From: Haladaptatus sp. DYF46
Lineage (GTDB): Archaea > Halobacteriota > Halobacteria > Halobacteriales > Haladaptataceae
Assembly: GCF_021083305.1 (NCBI RefSeq)
Contig: NZ_JAJFAY010000002.1
Span: 806,001-870,000 of the forward strand
Direction: 5' to 3'
Length of the DNA stretch: 64,000 nt
Shown: in pieces, positions 62,130-64,000 of the stretch
How positions within the stretch are numbered: the first letter of the stretch is position 1
How the letters are laid out: each line of letters begins with the position of its first letter
The notes under the pieces: model-generated
What the model saw: only the letters and a program-made list of their open reading frames with translations
What the model was told of the DNA's origin: nothing
The model's database searches: none
Position numbers and translations under genes: made by a program

Positions 62130-63263
62130 ATGTACACCACCCTCTCCTGTCCCGCTTGCGGGAACGAGTACGCCCCCGGGGCGGACGAGCCATGGCGGTG
62201 TGACTGCGGCCATCCGCTGGATTTCACCGAGCAACCCATTCCCGACGCCCCCGCCCCCGATTTCACCGATATCGACACGCGGGACGGCCTGTGGGCATTC
62301 GATGAGTTCCTCCCCGTCCGTCGCGTCGCCAGCCTCGGCGAGGGGTTCACGCCGCTCGTCGATGCGAACGGTTGGGACGCGCAGTTCAAACTGGACTGCG
62401 TCTTCCCGTCGGGAAGCTTCAAGGACCGCGGCGCGACCACGACCCTGTCCCGCGCCGCCGAACTCGGCGTCGAGACGGTTCTCGAAGACTCCTCGGGCAA
62501 CGCGGGTGCGGCGATCGCCCAGTACGCCGCTCGGGCGGGTATCGACGCCGAAATCTACGTCCCGGCGGACGCGAAGGCGTCGAAGCTGAAGGCCATCGAG
62601 TGCGCCGGTGCGACCCCCGTCCGCGTCGAGGGGAGCAGACAGGACGTGACCGACGCCTGCATCGAGGCGGTGGAAAACGGCGACGGCTGGTACGCCAGCC
62701 ACGCGTGGAACCCGGCCTTCTTCGCGGGAACGATGACGTTCGCGCTGGAACTCGCCGCCCAACGCGATTGGAACGTCCCGGACGCCGTCGTGACGCCGTT
62801 GGGCCACGGAACGCTGTTCCTCGGCGCGTACCGCGGCTTCCGCGCCCTCCTCGACGCGGGGTGGACCGATTCGATGCCGCGCCTCCTCGGCGTGCAGGCC
62901 GAGGGCGTCTCCCCCATCGCGGACGGCATTCACGCCGATAGCGGGGGCGAAGATGGCGCTGACGAGTGGTCCGACGACGACCACGCCGCCGAGCGCAACG
63001 ACGTCGCCGACGGGATTCAGATAACGCATCCCGCCCGCCGTGACGGGATTTTGGACGCCATCGAAGCCACCGACGGCGACGCCATCGCGCTGGACGCCGG
63101 TACGACGGAAGCGGCGCTCGAAAAACTCCACCGAACCGGTTTCTACGTCGAACCGACGAGCGCGGTGGCCGTGGCCGGTCTGACGGCGTACCGCGACCGG
63201 GGGATTTTGGCCGACGACGCGGACGTGGTGGTTCCGCTCACGGGGAGCGGACTGAAATCGTAA
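62130..63263 (+). CDS. thrC: Threonine synthase (PLP-dependent)
   Basis: Converts O-phosphohomoserine to threonine. The 377-residue protein opens with a zinc-knuckle-like start (CPACGNEYAPG then CDCGHPLDFTE), and the PLP Lys lies in the PSGSFKDRGATT motif (about residues 88-99), with the phosphate-binding loop region SSGNAGAAIAQYAAR. The C-terminal GTTEAALEKL and LTGSGLKS complete the PLP fold. Other members of the fold (such as cysteate synthase) have similar motifs, so the substrate is only probable. Confidence 0.85.
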   Translation: MYTTLSCPACGNEYAPGADEPWRCDCGHPLDFTEQPIPDAPAPDFTDIDTRDGLWAFDEFLPVRRVASLGEGFTPLVDANGWDAQFKLDCVFPSGSFKDRGATTTLSRAAELGVETVLEDSSGNAGAAIAQYAARAGIDAEIYVPADAKASKLKAIECAGATPVRVEGSRQDVTDACIEAVENGDGWYASHAWNPAFFAGTMTFALELAAQRDWNVPDAVVTPLGHGTLFLGAYRGFRALLDAGWTDSMPRLLGVQAEGVSPIADGIHADSGGEDGADEWSDDDHAAERNDVADGIQITHPARRDGILDAIEATDGDAIALDAGTTEAALEKLHRTGFYVEPTSAVAVAGLTAYRDRGILADDADVVVPLTGSGLKS

Positions 63264-63362
63264 TCGTAATCGGCGTCCGGCCGCCGGTTTCGATGACGTC
63301 GTAACTCCCGACGTGCAGTTCTAGTCCTCCTGTCACGCTCGCTCCGAACCACAGTTGGTTGT

Positions 63363-63891
63363 TCTATGATTGCAGTTACCGAAAAGTAGGCCTCGGAAGC
63401 CCCCGCTCGCTCGTTACGCTGTGATTTTGGCTTCACTGTGACTGCAACTACTGAATCGACGTCCCAGAAAGCCCCCGCCCGCTCGCGCTTGCGTGGTTGC
63501 TTCAGCGGCCCCTTTCAGTCCCACCCAGCACCGCCTCAGCCACACCCTCCCCAACCGATTCGCTTCGCTCATCCCTCGCGCGACTGCACCGAGACGACGC
63601 GGCCGATCATGGCCGCGTCGTCTCGCCAGCGCACGCCACGATGGAACGCCGAGTTCCGTGAAGCTGAATCGACTCGCCCGGCGCGTGCACCAACAACCCC
63701 GAGGACGCTCCGTCCGAGGGGTTGTTTTGGTTATCACGTGAGGGATGAGCACTGGAGCGGAGCGAAGCGCGCAATCGGTTGGGGAGGGTGTGGCGTGCGC
63801 GGTTTCTTCGAAACCTCGAATGCGAGCGGCAACGCCGCGAGCACGCAGTGCAGTGGCGGTTTCAGTGACGTCTGTAGTTGCAGTCATAGAA
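63363..63891. repeat. Palindromic intergenic element, inverted-repeat bounded
   Basis: The ends are ttctatgattgcagtta (63363-63379) and tagttgcagtcatagaa (63875-63891), inverted copies with 14 of 17 bases matching. Inside are a 15-bp stem, cgagacgacgcggcc and ggccgcgtcgtctcg (63590-63604 and 63611-63625), a hairpin around aacaacccc...ggggttgtt (63692-63726), and a long inverted pair ccacaccctccccaacc at 63539 against its copy near 63777-63795. It resembles a non-autonomous repeat family, and I believe similar sequences recur in haloarchaeal genomes. Confidence 0.6.
63590..63625. repeat. 15-bp perfect hairpin
   Basis: Arms 63590-63604 and 63611-63625 are perfectly complementary around a 6-nt gatcat loop. 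Very stable and GC-rich. It lies in the centre of the palindromic element. Confidence 0.75.
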
Positions 63892-64000
63892 AAACCAACG
63901 ACACCCCGACGCGAACAGGGAGGCTTTCAAGGTCTACTTCTCGGTGGTTGTAATTCACTCGTTCAGAACGACACCCCGTCGGAGCGAATCCGCTCAAAAA

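Larger units (their letters stand above)
63264..64000. other. Non-coding region with a palindromic element
   Basis: No ORF shows coding composition; the frames here are Arg/Pro/Ser-rich without a conserved domain. It holds an element of about 530 bp (63363-63891) bounded by an imperfect inverted repeat, and several strong hairpins inside. The bases 63892-64000 show no feature. Confidence 0.55.

Overview
The window is chromosomal DNA from a halophilic archaeon (class Halobacteria). The proteins are strongly acidic. There is a 2Fe-2S ferredoxin with the acidic N-terminal insertion typical of haloarchaea and a halophilic-type malate dehydrogenase. The replication genes are archaeal (Orc1/Cdc6, PolD small subunit, Hel308, Cgi121), start codons sit about 25-30 nt after TATA-like boxes (leaderless transcripts), and the replication origin is built from archaeal origin recognition boxes (ORBs). 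The exact genus cannot be fixed from the sequence; a Haladaptatus-like organism is only a guess.

Layout. 1-8 kb: pyrimidine salvage and synthesis (pyrE, upp), a CobW-family GTPase, an ArsA-type ATPase, CstA peptide transporter. 8-16 kb: two PiT phosphate transporters, hisB and hisA, an ACT-domain regulator, a methyltransferase and ferredoxin. 16-22.7 kb: prepilin peptidase, universal stress protein, malate dehydrogenase, phosphoesterase, IMP cyclohydrolase. 22.8-25.7 kb: a small accessory island bounded by an intact tRNA-Gln(CTG) and a decayed tRNA-Gln copy. It holds a micro-operon of Cys-rich peptides plus a coiled-coil protein, a VapBC pair whose toxin has a nonsense mutation, and AT-rich DNA. 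25.7-35.6 kb: Cgi121, Hel308, a nucleoside phosphorylase, a ferredoxin, orc1, the origin (31.8-33.3 kb), and the origin-adjacent oapABC-like operon.

35.7-41 kb: small membrane peptides, an Amt ammonium channel fused in frame to a PII (GlnK) domain, two paralogous 31-32 residue peptides with duplicated upstream DNA, hemB, and a DedA protein. 41-46.4 kb: S9 peptidase, zinc-finger protein, Sec11 signal peptidase, PolD small subunit. 46.5-54 kb: the pyruvate dehydrogenase complex (lpdA, pdhC, pdhB, pdhA) and lipoate synthase, with a palindromic repeat cluster. 54-63.3 kb: MATE exporter, an internally deleted second MATE gene, an esterase, citrate synthase, a PhoU/TrkA-C protein, RidA, an aspartoacylase-like protein and threonine synthase. 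63.3-64 kb: a non-coding palindromic element.

The genes fit a core chromosomal region around the main origin, with replication genes on both sides and central carbon metabolism (PDH complex, lipoate synthesis, citrate synthase, malate dehydrogenase) nearby. The most interesting signals are: (a) ORB-like boxes scattered over about 26 kb around the origin, nearly all with the G-run pointing away from the AT-rich unwinding region; (b) the Amt-PII fusion with a leading micropeptide, and an orphan paralogue of that peptide with its promoter region; (c) the tRNA-flanked island with a crippled toxin gene.
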